In this document: one piece after another, positions 1 to 9,457 of the stretch | Layout: every line of letters starts with the position of its first letter | Position numbering within the stretch: position 1 is the first letter of the stretch | Translations under genes and position numbers: made by a program | Notes under the pieces: generated by a model | Told to the model about the DNA's origin: nothing | Seen by the model: only the letters and a program-made list of their open reading frames with translations | Database searches by the model: none | From: Terrilactibacillus tamarindi | Lineage (GTDB): Bacteria > Bacillota > Bacilli > Bacillales > Sporolactobacillaceae | Direction of reading: 5' to 3' | NCBI RefSeq assembly: GCF_009718825.1 | Contig: NZ_WNHB01000002.1 | Location: 124,001-188,000, forward strand | Length of the DNA stretch: 64,000 nucleotides

Positions 1-350
1 TAGTTCTTTTCTTTAATAATATTTTTAACAGTTTCTATAATATTCTGACGTTTTGAATGATCTTGTGGTAAGAATAACATACCAACGCCATATTGACCTG
101 CTTCTGGAAGTGAGAACGAGCATACAGAGTTAAAAAAGTCATGTGGAATCTGAACTAAAAGTCCAGCTCCATCTCCCGTTCCATCACTGCCTTTACCGGC
201 ACGGTGATCAAGTCTTGCTAACATTTCAAGTGCCGTTTTCACGATGTCATGTGAGGGTCTGCCTTTGATATCAGCGTAAAGACCTATACCACAAGCGTCA
301 TGTTCAAATTCCGATTGATATAGCCCGTTTTGTCTTAAAAGATCCTTCAT
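1..350 (-). CDS. gltB: Glutamate synthase large subunit, N-terminal part (runs off the window)
   Basis: Only the first 116 codons are visible; the gene continues beyond base 1. The product is the glutaminase half of NADPH glutamate synthase, which transfers the amide of glutamine to 2-oxoglutarate. The translation contains FEHDACGIGLYADIKG, in which Cys20 is the expected Ntn-type nucleophile after a short propeptide, followed by LDHRAGKGSDGTGDGAGLL, the signature of class II amidotransferase glutamate synthases. The ATG at 348-350 is preceded by GAAGGAAGG. An upstream ATG is followed at once by a stop, which fixes this start. The gene is divergent from gltC, its expected activator. Confidence 0.93.
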   Translation of the reverse strand, partial: MKDLLRQNGLYQSEFEHDACGIGLYADIKGRPSHDIVKTALEMLARLDHRAGKGSDGTGDGAGLLVQIPHDFFNSVCSFSLPEAGQYGVGMLFLPQDHSKRQNIIETVKNIIKEKN

Positions 351-642
351 TACAGCATCCTTCCTTCTGTCGTATATTTAAGAAAATCTCTACCTTCGTA
401 AGTTAATGGAATTGCAAAACAGATAAGTGGATTTTACGCTCGCCTCTTCTTATATGTTTAAGACTGCGAATCCTTTTTTAAAAGCCATTGTTTTTATTTA
501 TATATATGGTCCACTTATATAAATTTGTCCTGTTTTTTCCGAAAAGTATGGTAATTAGATTTTACTCTTTATTCATTTATCTATACAATATATAGTTAAG
601 AATGAATTGTTCTCAATATTAGAACGTTAGGGTGACGACAAA
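351..642. promoter_or_regulatory. Divergent gltB-gltC control region
   Basis: This 292 bp gap separates divergently transcribed gltB and gltC, so it must hold both promoters and, by analogy with Bacillus subtilis gltA-gltC, GltC binding boxes. The gltC proximal part is very AT-rich. I cannot assign individual boxes or a unique promoter by eye. Confidence 0.5.
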
Positions 643-1536
643 ATGGAATTTAGACAAATTCTTTATTTTATAGAGGTAGCTAAGCGTGAACATGTCACGA
701 AAACAGCTGAAGCTCTTCATGTTGCGCAATCAGCGATTAGCAGGCAGATTTCGTTACTGGAAGCAGAACTTGGCGTTTCATTATTTACTCGTGAAGGTCG
801 AAATGTAAAGTTAACTCACATGGGGAGACTATTTTTGAAGCATGCTGAACGAGGATTGAAAGAGTTTGATAAAGCTAAACAAAAAATCCAGGAACACCTT
901 AATCCTGAAATTGGAAAAATCCATCTCGGCTTGTCAACAAGTTTAGCCATTCACACTTTGCCGATCGTCCTTTCACAATTTAATATGGATCATCCAACCA
1001 TTCAGTTTCAGCTGCACCAAGGGACTCTTTCTTACCTCACTCAATTAATTGAAAATGATGGTATAGATATCGCCTTTGCCTCTCCTCTTCCAAAGGAACA
1101 TTCTCTTGTTGATAGCCATGTTTTATTTAAGGAAAAAATGGTAGCTGTTCTTCATTCCGAACATCATCTAGCCAATCAAACATCTATATTATTAAACCAA
1201 CTCGCTGAGGAGCGATTTATTACCTTTCGACGTGGAATGGCTTTGCAAGAGTTATTTCGTGATGCGTGCCAGCAAGCTGGATTTAACCCGAGCATTTCAT
1301 TTGAGGGTGAGGATATGGATACAATCAAACAACTTGTTTCAGCTGGATTTGGTGTGGCTATATTACCGGAAAATACGGTGACTTATAATTTGCCTCCAGA
1401 CGTGGTCACTGTTTCCCTCGAGGATCCTAAAGTGGTTCGTACTGTCGGTCTTTTAATGCCCAAATCGAGAGAACTTGCGCCTTCCGAACAGCTTTTCTTT
1501 AACTTTGTTATTGAGTTCTATGAGCGTTTCACTTGA
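643..1536 (+). CDS. gltC: LysR-type regulator of glutamate synthase, GltC-like
   Basis: A 297-residue LysR family protein, the usual family length. The N-terminal winged helix-turn-helix covers about residues 1-60 (VTKTAEALHVAQSAISRQIS is the recognition region), followed by a substrate-binding-type effector domain (about 90-295). The sequence parallels B. subtilis GltC along its length, for example FEGEDMDTIKQLVSAGFGVA and the C-terminal SRELAPSEQLFFNFVIEF. In B. subtilis GltC activates gltAB according to 2-oxoglutarate and glutamate levels. The divergent position next to gltB supports the same job here. A GGGTGA-type ribosome binding site precedes the ATG. Confidence 0.92.
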   Translation: MEFRQILYFIEVAKREHVTKTAEALHVAQSAISRQISLLEAELGVSLFTREGRNVKLTHMGRLFLKHAERGLKEFDKAKQKIQEHLNPEIGKIHLGLSTSLAIHTLPIVLSQFNMDHPTIQFQLHQGTLSYLTQLIENDGIDIAFASPLPKEHSLVDSHVLFKEKMVAVLHSEHHLANQTSILLNQLAEERFITFRRGMALQELFRDACQQAGFNPSISFEGEDMDTIKQLVSAGFGVAILPENTVTYNLPPDVVTVSLEDPKVVRTVGLLMPKSRELAPSEQLFFNFVIEFYERFT

Positions 1537-1556
1537 TTTAAACACGCATTAAAAGT

Positions 1557-1591
1557 AAAAGCCACTCTAAAATTAGAGTGGCTTTTATTAT
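1557..1591 (+). terminator. Rho-independent terminator after gltC, probably bidirectional with lipA
   Basis: AAAAGCCACTCTAA pairs with TTAGAGTGGCTTTT around a very short loop. A-rich and T-rich flanks on the two sides would let it act in both directions between convergent gltC and lipA. Confidence 0.85.
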
Positions 1592-1634
1592 TTCATGGAA
1601 ATGTACGTCATGTAAATGGTAGATTTAAGTATTC

Positions 1635-2546
1635 TTATTTAAATTCTGGATGTTGTTTTTGTTTACTTTTGGCTGCTTCATTTACTTGTTCATCGGCGTG
1701 ATAAGATGAGCGGACAAGAGGACCTGCCTCACAATGACGGAAGCCTTTTGCTAGAGCTATTTCTTTTAGCTCTGCAAATTCATCTGGGTGATAGTAGCGA
1801 ACCACATCAAGATGTTTTCGTGTTGGCTGGAGATATTGCCCGATCGTTAATATATCTACGTTATGCTTAAGAAGATCGTCCATCGCTTCCATTAATTCTT
1901 CTTTGGTTTCACCAAGACCAACCATAATACTAGACTTCGTTGGCGTATTTGGGCTCAATTCCTTAACACGCTTTAATAAATTTAGAGAGCGGTCATAGGT
2001 CGCAATCGCACGAACACGCTTCGTCAAACGACGGACTGTTTCAATATTATGATTAAAAATATCTGGTTTAGCATCCATTAGGGTTGTTAAACTTTCGTCG
2101 TCGCCTTTCATATCTGAAGGTAGTACTTCAATCGTACAGAAAGGTACTTTTCGGCGTATCGCTCTAACCGTTTCTGCAAAAACACCTGCCCCACCATCAT
2201 TTAAGTCATCACGTGCAACAGCCGTAACCACCACGTGGCGCAATTGCATTTGCTCTACGGAAGTTGCCACGCGTTCAGGTTCAAGTAAGTCAAGTTCAGT
2301 CGGACGACCCGTCTTCACCGCACAAAAACGGCATCCCCGGGTACAAGTATCACCAAGTATCATAAATGTCGCTGTTTTACGTTCAGCCCAGCATTCATGA
2401 ATATTCGGACATCGTGCTTCTTCGCATACGGTGTGTAAATTACGACTACGCATCATTTTCTTTAAGCCTGTATATTCTTTGTTTGTATTTAATTTTATTT
2501 TTAACCAATCAGGTTTTCTAAGGACTTCTTTTTCTTTTTTAGCCAT
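1635..2546 (-). CDS. lipA: Lipoyl synthase
   Basis: Radical-SAM lipoyl synthase, 303 residues. It inserts two sulfur atoms into octanoyl groups carried on lipoyl domains (GcvH and 2-oxoacid dehydrogenase E2). The auxiliary cluster motif [12 protein letters not shown] (about residues 41-52) and the radical-SAM motif CTRGCRFC (about 68-75) are both complete, and the C-terminal RSSYHADE supplies the conserved Arg-Ser-Ser ligand motif. AAAGGAAG lies 6-7 bases before the ATG. The gene starts 14 bp after the stop of lipM, so the two form an operon for lipoate assembly, with the terminator at 1557-1591 just downstream. Confidence 0.96.
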   Translation of the reverse strand: MAKKEKEVLRKPDWLKIKLNTNKEYTGLKKMMRSRNLHTVCEEARCPNIHECWAERKTATFMILGDTCTRGCRFCAVKTGRPTELDLLEPERVATSVEQMQLRHVVVTAVARDDLNDGGAGVFAETVRAIRRKVPFCTIEVLPSDMKGDDESLTTLMDAKPDIFNHNIETVRRLTKRVRAIATYDRSLNLLKRVKELSPNTPTKSSIMVGLGETKEELMEAMDDLLKHNVDILTIGQYLQPTRKHLDVVRYYHPDEFAELKEIALAKGFRHCEAGPLVRSSYHADEQVNEAAKSKQKQHPEFK

Positions 2547-2560
2547 GTCTTCACTTCCTT

Positions 2561-3382
2561 TTAGCGGGTATAGTTCCAGGCATCTGTCTTATATTTGTTA
2601 TCAGCGAGATCTTCAATTTTTTCTAACTGTTCTTTAGTTAATTTATAGGGTTGTAATTGAATATGTAAGCCATCCTCGAACCCACGGTAAAAGGCTGATT
2701 TCACTTCATCCAATGTCACCTTTTTATCCATCAGGTGGTTGATCGCAATCGCTTTATCTTTAAACGTGCGTTTCGCTCGTTCTTTGACTCGATCATTTGG
2801 GTAAAGAAAGCATGAAAAGAGTTCATTTTCGTTAATGGAGAGCGGAATAGATCCATGCTGCAAGATGACCCCTTTTTGACGTGTTTGGGCACTGCCTGCG
2901 GCTTTCCTGCCATCAACAATAAGTTCATACCATGATGGCTCTTCAAAACATACTGCGGAAGACGTTTGGCCTGTTTTCCCTTCAGGAATAGCAAAGTCAG
3001 CCTGTAAGCCGAGATTTCTAAATCCCTTAAGTAATCCTTCAGAAATGACACGATAAGCTTGCGTTACAGACTTAGGCATCTCTGGATGGTCTTCTGAAAC
3101 AATCACACTATAAGTTAATTCATCATCATGTAAGACAGCTCTTCCACCCGTAGGACGCCGCACAAGCCTAAATCCATTCTGCTCTACCGCTTCCTTGTCT
3201 ATCCGTTTTTCTACTTTTTGAAAATAACCGACCGATAAGCCAGGTGGATTCCATCCATAAAATCGGATGATAGGAGGCAATTCACCTTTACTATGCCATT
3301 CTAACAAGCATTCATCCATAGCCATATTATATTCGGGTGTATTTATTCCTGAGTCAATAAATGCCCATGTCTCGCGACTCAT
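2561..3382 (-). CDS. lipM: Octanoyl-[GcvH] : protein N-octanoyltransferase (LipM type)
   Basis: A 273-residue biotin/lipoate transferase-fold protein. It moves octanoate from acyl carrier protein to GcvH, the first step of lipoate synthesis in Bacillus. Seen: [19 protein letters not shown] in the acyl-binding region, the conserved Cys in [14 protein letters not shown] that acts as acyl-thioester nucleophile in LipM, and [20 protein letters not shown] with the conserved Lys. It aligns almost without gaps with B. subtilis LipM as I recall it, better than with LplJ or LipL. The start is fixed by GGGGGAGGA just upstream. It is directly followed by lipA in the same operon. Confidence 0.9.
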   Translation of the reverse strand: MSRETWAFIDSGINTPEYNMAMDECLLEWHSKGELPPIIRFYGWNPPGLSVGYFQKVEKRIDKEAVEQNGFRLVRRPTGGRAVLHDDELTYSVIVSEDHPEMPKSVTQAYRVISEGLLKGFRNLGLQADFAIPEGKTGQTSSAVCFEEPSWYELIVDGRKAAGSAQTRQKGVILQHGSIPLSINENELFSCFLYPNDRVKERAKRTFKDKAIAINHLMDKKVTLDEVKSAFYRGFEDGLHIQLQPYKLTKEQLEKIEDLADNKYKTDAWNYTR

Positions 3383-3546
3383 TCATTCCTCCCCCTTCTT
3401 ATATATATCTATTAATCTTATGTATATTGTATGCGAAATCAAAAAGAATTAAAGCGCTTTATTAAGTTACATTCTATCGTTGTTAGACTTAAAAATCAAA
3501 TGTTAATGGAAACAATCCACCTATTACTCTTGAAATTTTTATAAAA

Positions 3547-3593
3547 AGAGAGATTAAGGGAGGAATATGAACACATTTCTTCTTAATCTCATT
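3547..3593 (-). terminator. Probable terminator of the glycerate kinase gene
   Basis: On the minus strand GAGATTAAG and CTTAATCTC pair around a 23-base loop and are followed by TCTTTTTAT. The stem is short and the loop long, so this is a moderate call. Confidence 0.55.
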
Positions 3594-3617
3594 CTTTAGT
3601 TTAGATTGTTGTATGTG

Positions 3618-4769
3618 TCATTTCTTGTAGGTTGAATGAGCAAGCCCGGTTCGTAAAATCTGAATGGTACGCCGAGCGGCACGTTCTAAGTAACGAGGCG
3701 CTTCTTTCATGGCATGGTCAAGAGTCGTTACTTCATCGATAATAGGTATTATTGATGAAATACCTTCTTTGTATGCTTCTGATAAATCCCCTTCTGCTTG
3801 TCCTGTAAAGACAAAGACAGGGACATGATATTTTTTAGCGATCCTGCTTACACCAATTGGTACCTTTCCGTATAAAGATTGCGAGTCGATTTTTCCTTCT
3901 CCAGTAATGACGAGATCAGCCTTTGATATCTTTTCTTCTAAGTTGGCTTTCTGACAAATAAGATCAAAACCGCTTCGAAAGGTACCTCCAAAGAAGGCAT
4001 ACAAAGCAAAACCAAGTCCTCCAGCCGCACCGGCACCTAAAGTTTCTGATTCGTCGCGTCCGAGTGTTTCCTTCACTAGACGTTGATAATGATCCATGGC
4101 TTGATCAAAAGATTCCCTATGTTGGCTTTTTAAGCCCTTTTGAGCACCAAAGACGTAAACCGCTCCTTTTGGTCCGACTAACGGATTTGTTACATCAGAA
4201 GCAATAAACAAATGTTTGTCTTTAAGTCGCCTATCCATACGATCTATATTAATAGAAGAAATTTTTTCCAAGTGGATATCTCCTAAAGGAAGTGCCGTAC
4301 CATCTTCAAGGTAAAAAACAACACCTAATGCTTGAAGAAAGCCAACACCACCATCGATCGTTGCACTACCACCTAATCCAATAATGATGTCTGTGGCACC
4401 TTGATCAAGGGCATCTTTAACTAATTGGCCTGTTCCATACGTTGACGTTCGATACGGGTCACGCTCTTCATCAACGAGGAGCGGAAGTCCAGATGCCGCA
4501 GCCGTTTCAATAATAGCTAACTTAGACTCTTCTATCCAACCGTAATCTGCCTGTATTGGACGATGAAGGGGGTCTAGAACCTCGACTCTCTTACGAACTC
4601 CACCTAAAATATGTAGAAAAGCATCAACTGTTCCTTCGCCACCATCAGCCAGCGGCAACATGACAACATCTTCTATATTTTGCTGCTTACATACAGTCTC
4701 AATCACTTTACCGCCCTCGATGCTCGATAGCGATCCCTTAAACGAATCAATAGCAATAACGACTTTCAT
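3618..4769 (-). CDS. glxK: Glycerate kinase (GlxK/GarK family)
   Basis: A 383-residue family I glycerate kinase, normal length. It phosphorylates glycerate with ATP to give 2-phosphoglycerate (family knowledge). Visible signatures are the N-terminal IAIDSFKGSLSS, PLADGGEGTVDAF (about 40-52), GLGGSATIDGGVGFLQALG (about 129-148), GAGAAGGLGFALYAFFGG and VITGEGKIDSQSLYGK, all typical of this family. GGAGGG precedes the ATG by six bases. It appears to be a single-gene unit; a beta-hydroxyacid dehydrogenase that could make its substrate from tartronate semialdehyde lies far away at 29.6 kb, so a pathway link is only a possibility. Confidence 0.93.
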   Translation of the reverse strand: MKVVIAIDSFKGSLSSIEGGKVIETVCKQQNIEDVVMLPLADGGEGTVDAFLHILGGVRKRVEVLDPLHRPIQADYGWIEESKLAIIETAAASGLPLLVDEERDPYRTSTYGTGQLVKDALDQGATDIIIGLGGSATIDGGVGFLQALGVVFYLEDGTALPLGDIHLEKISSINIDRMDRRLKDKHLFIASDVTNPLVGPKGAVYVFGAQKGLKSQHRESFDQAMDHYQRLVKETLGRDESETLGAGAAGGLGFALYAFFGGTFRSGFDLICQKANLEEKISKADLVITGEGKIDSQSLYGKVPIGVSRIAKKYHVPVFVFTGQAEGDLSEAYKEGISSIIPIIDEVTTLDHAMKEAPRYLERAARRTIQILRTGLAHSTYKK

Positions 4770-4925
4770 CGATTTCCCTCCAATAACGGTTACTTTTGGT
4801 ATTACCCGATAGACATTTCCTTTTCATTGTACTCTTATTTTGAACGTGATAGGATATAGTTTACAGAACACATTGATTAGTCCGATCAGCGATTTCAGAT
4901 TGACACTTAAGGGAGGCGATTTGTA

Positions 4926-5339
4926 ATGGACGAAAAAAACAAAAGTAAATTTGATATCTATCTTATAGCCACACTTCAGTGGACCTTGAATACCCTCTTA
5001 ATTATTTTATCCGTTATTTTAGCTATTTCCCTTATTAAAGAAACATTTAATTTTATTCATTATTTATTTATAGACGAAAATCAATCCTACTACTATTTAC
5101 TAGAAGGGATCTTGGTTTACTTTCTCTATTTCGAATTCATTGCCCTTATCGTTAAATACTTTCAGGCAAAATACCATTTTCCACTGCGATATTTTATTTA
5201 TATAGGCATAACGGCGATTATAAGACTGATTGTAGTCGACCATGAAAATCCCATCGACACCCTTATTTATACAGGAGCCATCCTCGTCCTCGTTGTGGCC
5301 TTATTCCTTGCCAATACTAAACTACTTAAACGTGAATAG
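4926..5339 (+). CDS. psiE: PsiE-like integral membrane protein
   Basis: A 137-residue protein with four predicted membrane segments. The third loop and fourth helix carry [23 protein letters not shown], the most conserved part of the PsiE (phosphate-starvation-inducible E) family. The molecular function of this family is not established. AGGGAGGCG lies upstream of the ATG. The gene stands alone between divergent glxK and a family B repeat, and no pho-type regulator is nearby. The family call is good; a role in phosphate starvation is inferred from the name only. Confidence 0.8.
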   Translation: MDEKNKSKFDIYLIATLQWTLNTLLIILSVILAISLIKETFNFIHYLFIDENQSYYYLLEGILVYFLYFEFIALIVKYFQAKYHFPLRYFIYIGITAIIRLIVVDHENPIDTLIYTGAILVLVVALFLANTKLLKRE

Positions 5340-5372
5340 AAATCCTCTGTTCGTAAAATAGTTAGAGTGCTT

Positions 5373-5634
5373 GTTCAAAAAGGCGACAAATTAAAAGCAA
5401 GAAGGTCAAGGCGGCGCCGTTTTGAGGCATTCCACAGGATGTGGTAGCTTCAACGCCAGCCACAGGACGTGAGCGATTTTAGTTGAAGATCTTCTTATTT
5501 TTACTACATGAGGACCGGCCTTCCACAGGATGTGGTGGCTTCAACGCCAGCCACAGGACGTGAGCGGCTTTAGTTGAAGATCCTCTTGGCGGGCGCCCGA
5601 GATTCGCAGCTTATCATTTGGTGACTTTTTGAAC
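5373..5634. repeat. Family B dispersed repeat, copy 1 (long form, MITE-like)
   Basis: The ends are GTTCAAAAAG and CTTTTTGAAC, extended imperfectly inward (GCGACAAATTAAAAGC against GCTTATCATTTGGTGAC). Inside, a module of about 95 bp occurs twice in tandem, each starting TTCCACAGGATGTGGT and ending TTTAGTTGAAGATC; within each module CTTCAAC and GTTGAAG are inverted. The core also carries CGGCGCCG and GGCGGGCGCC. It contains no credible ORF. Other copies lie at 20083-20241, 34963-35101 and, truncated, about 51250-51407. Confidence 0.8.
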
Positions 5635-5790
5635 TTCCTCTTATAATTCCCTCATTAGACATGGGGGTTTTCTTTATTAACCTTTTCTCTTCAACTTTTT
5701 AATATGATATAATAATTTATTAACACTTTTTATTAAACTGTCTAATCTGTCATACATCAGGTGTGATGACACTTTTTTAAAGGAGTTCCT

Positions 5791-8700
5791 ATGACAACAC
5801 ATATTCAAATGACTTTCGTTCCAAATGCAAATCAAGATCAACGTTTTTTCATGTTTTTAACTGATGAAGAAGATAACATTGCGACCAATTTTCGATTACT
5901 TAATGTCATTGAATATCATCCATTATTGAATGAGTCTCTTAATAACTATACTCAAGAAGCTGATTTATCCATTCAGTTAAATCAAAGGAATCAAACAGTT
6001 CATGGCTGTTATGTTCCCATGGATTCCGTATTCAACTTGATGATAGATCCTCGAATAAACCAACAAGTGCCCCCTTTCCGTTTGGGGTCAACCTTATTAT
6101 TTCTAAAAGAAATCTCTGCTGCTTTGCACATTTTAGCCGAAAATGGACAGTTTTTTCCCTTTATGTATCACGTAGACAAATATGAAGAAACTTATTATTT
6201 TAGTCATTGGCTACCTAATATGAAACTCATAATTGAAAGTAAGTTACTAGAAAAATGGAAACAAGAACTGCCAAATTTAGTCTTAACGCTTGGAACAGAG
6301 TGGAACACAGACCAAGGGTTGAACCTACTCATAACCCTTTGGATGGATCATCTCGTTCGGAGCCAGATTCATGTTTCCAATTTACCTTTTTTAGATAACT
6401 GGTCTCAATTTGATCATGAGACTCCTTTAGCTCACTGGTACGAAAATTTAAGTCATTTCAATGACAGACCCTTTTTTATTGCCAATCATGAGAGTGATGT
6501 AAGAAAACTGGAGCAATATGAACACGATATACATGATTGGACAGAAGATTTACTTCATGCCCAGTCACCTGACATGATTCATGATCTTATTTCTTTTCGT
6601 TCTTATTATATTGAGCCTAAATATACGCCTGAAAAGATCGAACTCCATTTAGATCCGATGAATCCTGATCAACCTTTTCATTCTGAAACACGTTGGTCTT
6701 GTCAGATTATGATTTCCGGATATCAACAGAATGAGCGAAAAAAGATAAGTATCATCGACTTTATAAATAAAAGTCATCAAGCCTTAGAATGGTTTGGATC
6801 CAAATTATATCGAGTATCAGATCTCATTCCATATTCCTTATTTAATATTCACCAAACAACGTCAAGTTCTATTGTGGTATCGCCGGATGAAGTGATTCAA
6901 CTCTATCAAGGAACATCCTTCCTTTTAAGTCATGATATCGCTATTCACTTACCCGAATGGCTTAATATAACCGAATCGAATTCTGATATAGATGTTCAGT
7001 TGGAACTGGAAGCTGGAGATTCATTATTTGGCCTCTCATCTTTAATCAATTACAATTGGCGCATATCAGTTGGAAACATTAATTTAACGGCTGCTGAATT
7101 CAAACAACTTGTAAAACAAAAACAACCCTTTATTAAGCGAGGAAATGAATGGATCCATCTTCCTCTAGATAAATTGATCAATGCTTATGATTCATTTGAT
7201 GAAACGAGTTCTGTTCTAGGACAACAACCAAAGTTGGCAGATGCTTTAAGACTTCAAACGATCGCTAAGCGAAAATCAAAGAAAAACCCAATGTCGATTA
7301 ATACGACTCAAAGTTTGGATGAGTACTTCGCTGGATTACTGAAGAAACCAAACAAAAACATACCTATACCCAAGGGGTTTACTGGAAAACTTCGTCCTTA
7401 TCAAAAGAGGGGGTATACTTGGCTTTCGAATCTGCGTGATAAACAAGTAGGTGGGTGTCTAGCCGATGACATGGGGTTAGGTAAAACCATTCAAGCCATT
7501 TCTTATATCACTCATACTCTTGAATTGAAACAAAAGGACCATAATACAACCTTAATCATTTGTCCGACGTCTCTTCTTGCCAACTGGAAGCGAGAATTTC
7601 AAAACTTCGCACCTGACTTGACGATTTACGTCCACCATGGCCCCAATCGTTATCCTGCCAAATCGATTGATCGTTATTTGAAAGATGTCGATGTTTTGAT
7701 CACGAGCTATACCATTTTTACACGTGAAAGTGAAGAACTTGAACACTACACTTGGGCAAGTGTTATTTTAGATGAAGGCCAAGCTATCAAAAATCCCAAT
7801 ACAAAAAAAAGCCGCGCCATGCGTCGTATAAAAGCAGACCATCGGATTATATTAACTGGAACACCAATGGAAAATAGATTAGAGGAATTGTGGTCAATCA
7901 TGGAATTCTTGAACCCTGGTTACCTTGGGCCTCTGCAAAAGTTTCGTGAAGCTTTTGTTCGCCCAATCGAAAAACGTCAAGACAAACAGAAATCAAAAAT
8001 GCTAACAAAAATGATTCAGCCGTTCCTACTAAGACGAGAAAAAACCGACCAATCCATTATTCAAGACTTGCCTGATAAAATTGAAACGAAGGAAACGTGC
8101 CTTTTAAATAAAACTCAAGCCTCTTTATACCAATCCATTGTCGATGAACTGGCTCATCGAGTCATAACGACAGAAGGGATTGAGAGAAAAGGTCTCATCT
8201 TGTCTACATTAACGAAACTTAAGCAAGTTTGCGACCATCCACTTCTTCTATCTAATGAAGATCTAAATCTAGATGAGTCAGGTAAAATAAAACGATTTCT
8301 AGACATTCTTGAGCCAATTTTTGAACACCGTGAAAAAACACTTGTTTTTACGCAATACGTTCGAATGGGTCATATCTTAGAAAATTGCATTAAGAAACAT
8401 TACTCGGATGCAACGGTCCTTTTCTTGCATGGAAGTCTTACAGCAGAAAAACGTCAGGCTTTAATTGAGTCATTTCGTTCAGATCAATCCGGTAAAACTG
8501 TCTTTATCTTATCCTTAAAAGCTGGCGGTGTAGGACTTAACTTGACAGAAGCCACCCATGTTATCCACTTTGATCGATGGTGGAACCCAGCCGTAGAAGA
8601 ACAAGCCACGGATCGTGCTTATCGAATTGGTCAACATAAAAATGTTCATGTCTATAAATTAATGTGTGAAGGGACACTCGAACAACGGATTGATGAGCTT

Positions 8701-8817
8701 ATCGAGAAAAAGAAAAATCTGACCAATCAAATCATTGGTAATGGTGAAGGCTGGTTGACGGAACTTGATGATAAAGAAATTTACGAGCTTGTTCGTTTAA
8801 GAGAGAGGGTATTCTGA
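5791..8817 (+). CDS. ywqA: SNF2-family DNA-dependent ATPase/helicase (YwqA-like)
   Basis: A 1008-residue protein. Residues 1 to about 520 form a poorly conserved N-terminal half of the bacterial SNF2-associated type. The ATPase core follows: RPYQKRGYTWL, Walker A in ADDMGLGKTIQ (about 556-566), the Walker B box as DEGQ (about 661-664), LTGTPMENRLEELWSIMEFL, and in the second RecA lobe LKAGGVGLNLTEATHVIHFD, RWWNPAVEEQATDRAYRIGQ with the arginine finger. Such proteins translocate on or remodel DNA; the role of YwqA is not well defined. The stop overlaps the ATG of the SWIM-finger gene by one base, so the two are translationally coupled. Confidence 0.92.
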   Translation: MTTHIQMTFVPNANQDQRFFMFLTDEEDNIATNFRLLNVIEYHPLLNESLNNYTQEADLSIQLNQRNQTVHGCYVPMDSVFNLMIDPRINQQVPPFRLGSTLLFLKEISAALHILAENGQFFPFMYHVDKYEETYYFSHWLPNMKLIIESKLLEKWKQELPNLVLTLGTEWNTDQGLNLLITLWMDHLVRSQIHVSNLPFLDNWSQFDHETPLAHWYENLSHFNDRPFFIANHESDVRKLEQYEHDIHDWTEDLLHAQSPDMIHDLISFRSYYIEPKYTPEKIELHLDPMNPDQPFHSETRWSCQIMISGYQQNERKKISIIDFINKSHQALEWFGSKLYRVSDLIPYSLFNIHQTTSSSIVVSPDEVIQLYQGTSFLLSHDIAIHLPEWLNITESNSDIDVQLELEAGDSLFGLSSLINYNWRISVGNINLTAAEFKQLVKQKQPFIKRGNEWIHLPLDKLINAYDSFDETSSVLGQQPKLADALRLQTIAKRKSKKNPMSINTTQSLDEYFAGLLKKPNKNIPIPKGFTGKLRPYQKRGYTWLSNLRDKQVGGCLADDMGLGKTIQAISYITHTLELKQKDHNTTLIICPTSLLANWKREFQNFAPDLTIYVHHGPNRYPAKSIDRYLKDVDVLITSYTIFTRESEELEHYTWASVILDEGQAIKNPNTKKSRAMRRIKADHRIILTGTPMENRLEELWSIMEFLNPGYLGPLQKFREAFVRPIEKRQDKQKSKMLTKMIQPFLLRREKTDQSIIQDLPDKIETKETCLLNKTQASLYQSIVDELAHRVITTEGIERKGLILSTLTKLKQVCDHPLLLSNEDLNLDESGKIKRFLDILEPIFEHREKTLVFTQYVRMGHILENCIKKHYSDATVLFLHGSLTAEKRQALIESFRSDQSGKTVFILSLKAGGVGLNLTEATHVIHFDRWWNPAVEEQATDRAYRIGQHKNVHVYKLMCEGTLEQRIDELIEKKKNLTNQIIGNGEGWLTELDDKEIYELVRLRERVF

Positions 8818-9404
8818 TGCGAGATGGATTATTAGTAAAAGATGCACAACTAAAGGATTGGCTAGACGAATTCTTCAGTTATACGCATCATTTGCGTCTA
8901 AATAGAGGAAAGGATTTGTTCCGCAGGCACGCCGTTAACCAATTTCATATCCATGAAGATGGTTTTACGGCAGAGGTTGAGGGAACCAGGCCAAAGCCCT
9001 ATCATGTCGAAGCTACATTTGATCCTGAAATGGCAGGCGATTTACCGGATCCAGCGGAAATTTGGTTAAACTGCACTTGTCCAGATAACACCGAACTATG
9101 CAAACATGCGATCTGTGCAACAATCTATTGGATCACACGATTGGATCGTGCTCGTCTTCCTCTTGGACATGATCTACAAGAGCAGCAAATTTTTGACCTA
9201 CTTAAGACTAATGAGACAACAACGATTCCTGACGCCCCAAGTCTTGAGAAATTAAATCAACTTAGCAGACGATCTTTGCCTGCTTATTTACAATTTAAAC
9301 CTCAACACTTTTGGAATCTTAAACCAAATCTCGATCGACTTATGGAACGAAATTATAGTCTTATACAAGAACGAATGACAAAAGAAAGGAAACGATTTAG
9401 ATAA
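8817..9404 (+). CDS. SWIM zinc-finger protein, short YwqB-like partner of the SNF2 protein
   Basis: A 195-residue protein with a SWIM finger: Cys86, Cys88, Cys95 and His97 in LNCTCPDNTELCKHAIC. SWIM fingers are commonly encoded next to bacterial SNF2 ATPases and probably bind DNA or protein. The start codon overlaps the stop of the SNF2 gene (TGATG), indicating coupling. As I recall B. subtilis YwqB is several hundred residues longer; here translation ends soon after the finger and a charged helix, and a terminator follows at once. It may be a naturally short form or an old C-terminal truncation. Confidence 0.75.
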   Translation: MRDGLLVKDAQLKDWLDEFFSYTHHLRLNRGKDLFRRHAVNQFHIHEDGFTAEVEGTRPKPYHVEATFDPEMAGDLPDPAEIWLNCTCPDNTELCKHAICATIYWITRLDRARLPLGHDLQEQQIFDLLKTNETTTIPDAPSLEKLNQLSRRSLPAYLQFKPQHFWNLKPNLDRLMERNYSLIQERMTKERKRFR

Positions 9405-9421
9405 ATCATTGCGCAGTATCC

Positions 9422-9457
9422 AAAAAAAGTGTACGGAGTTAACCGTACACCTTTTTT
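9422..9457. terminator. Bidirectional terminator between the SNF2/SWIM operon and ilvA
   Basis: GTGTACGG and CCGTACAC pair around AGTTAA, with A7 on one side and T6 on the other. The last codons and stop of minus-strand ilvA (stop at 9439-9441) lie inside the hairpin, so the same bases encode the IlvA C-terminus and end both converging transcripts. Confidence 0.9.

Noticed and set aside
2731-3051. 106-residue minus-strand frame overlapping lipM
   Set aside because: Same strand but a different frame from a well-conserved enzyme; no similarity and no start signal.
5373-5634. Family B copy 1 as a protein-coding remnant
   Set aside because: Frames are interrupted and the sequence is built from inverted repeats shared with other intergenic copies; no coding pattern.
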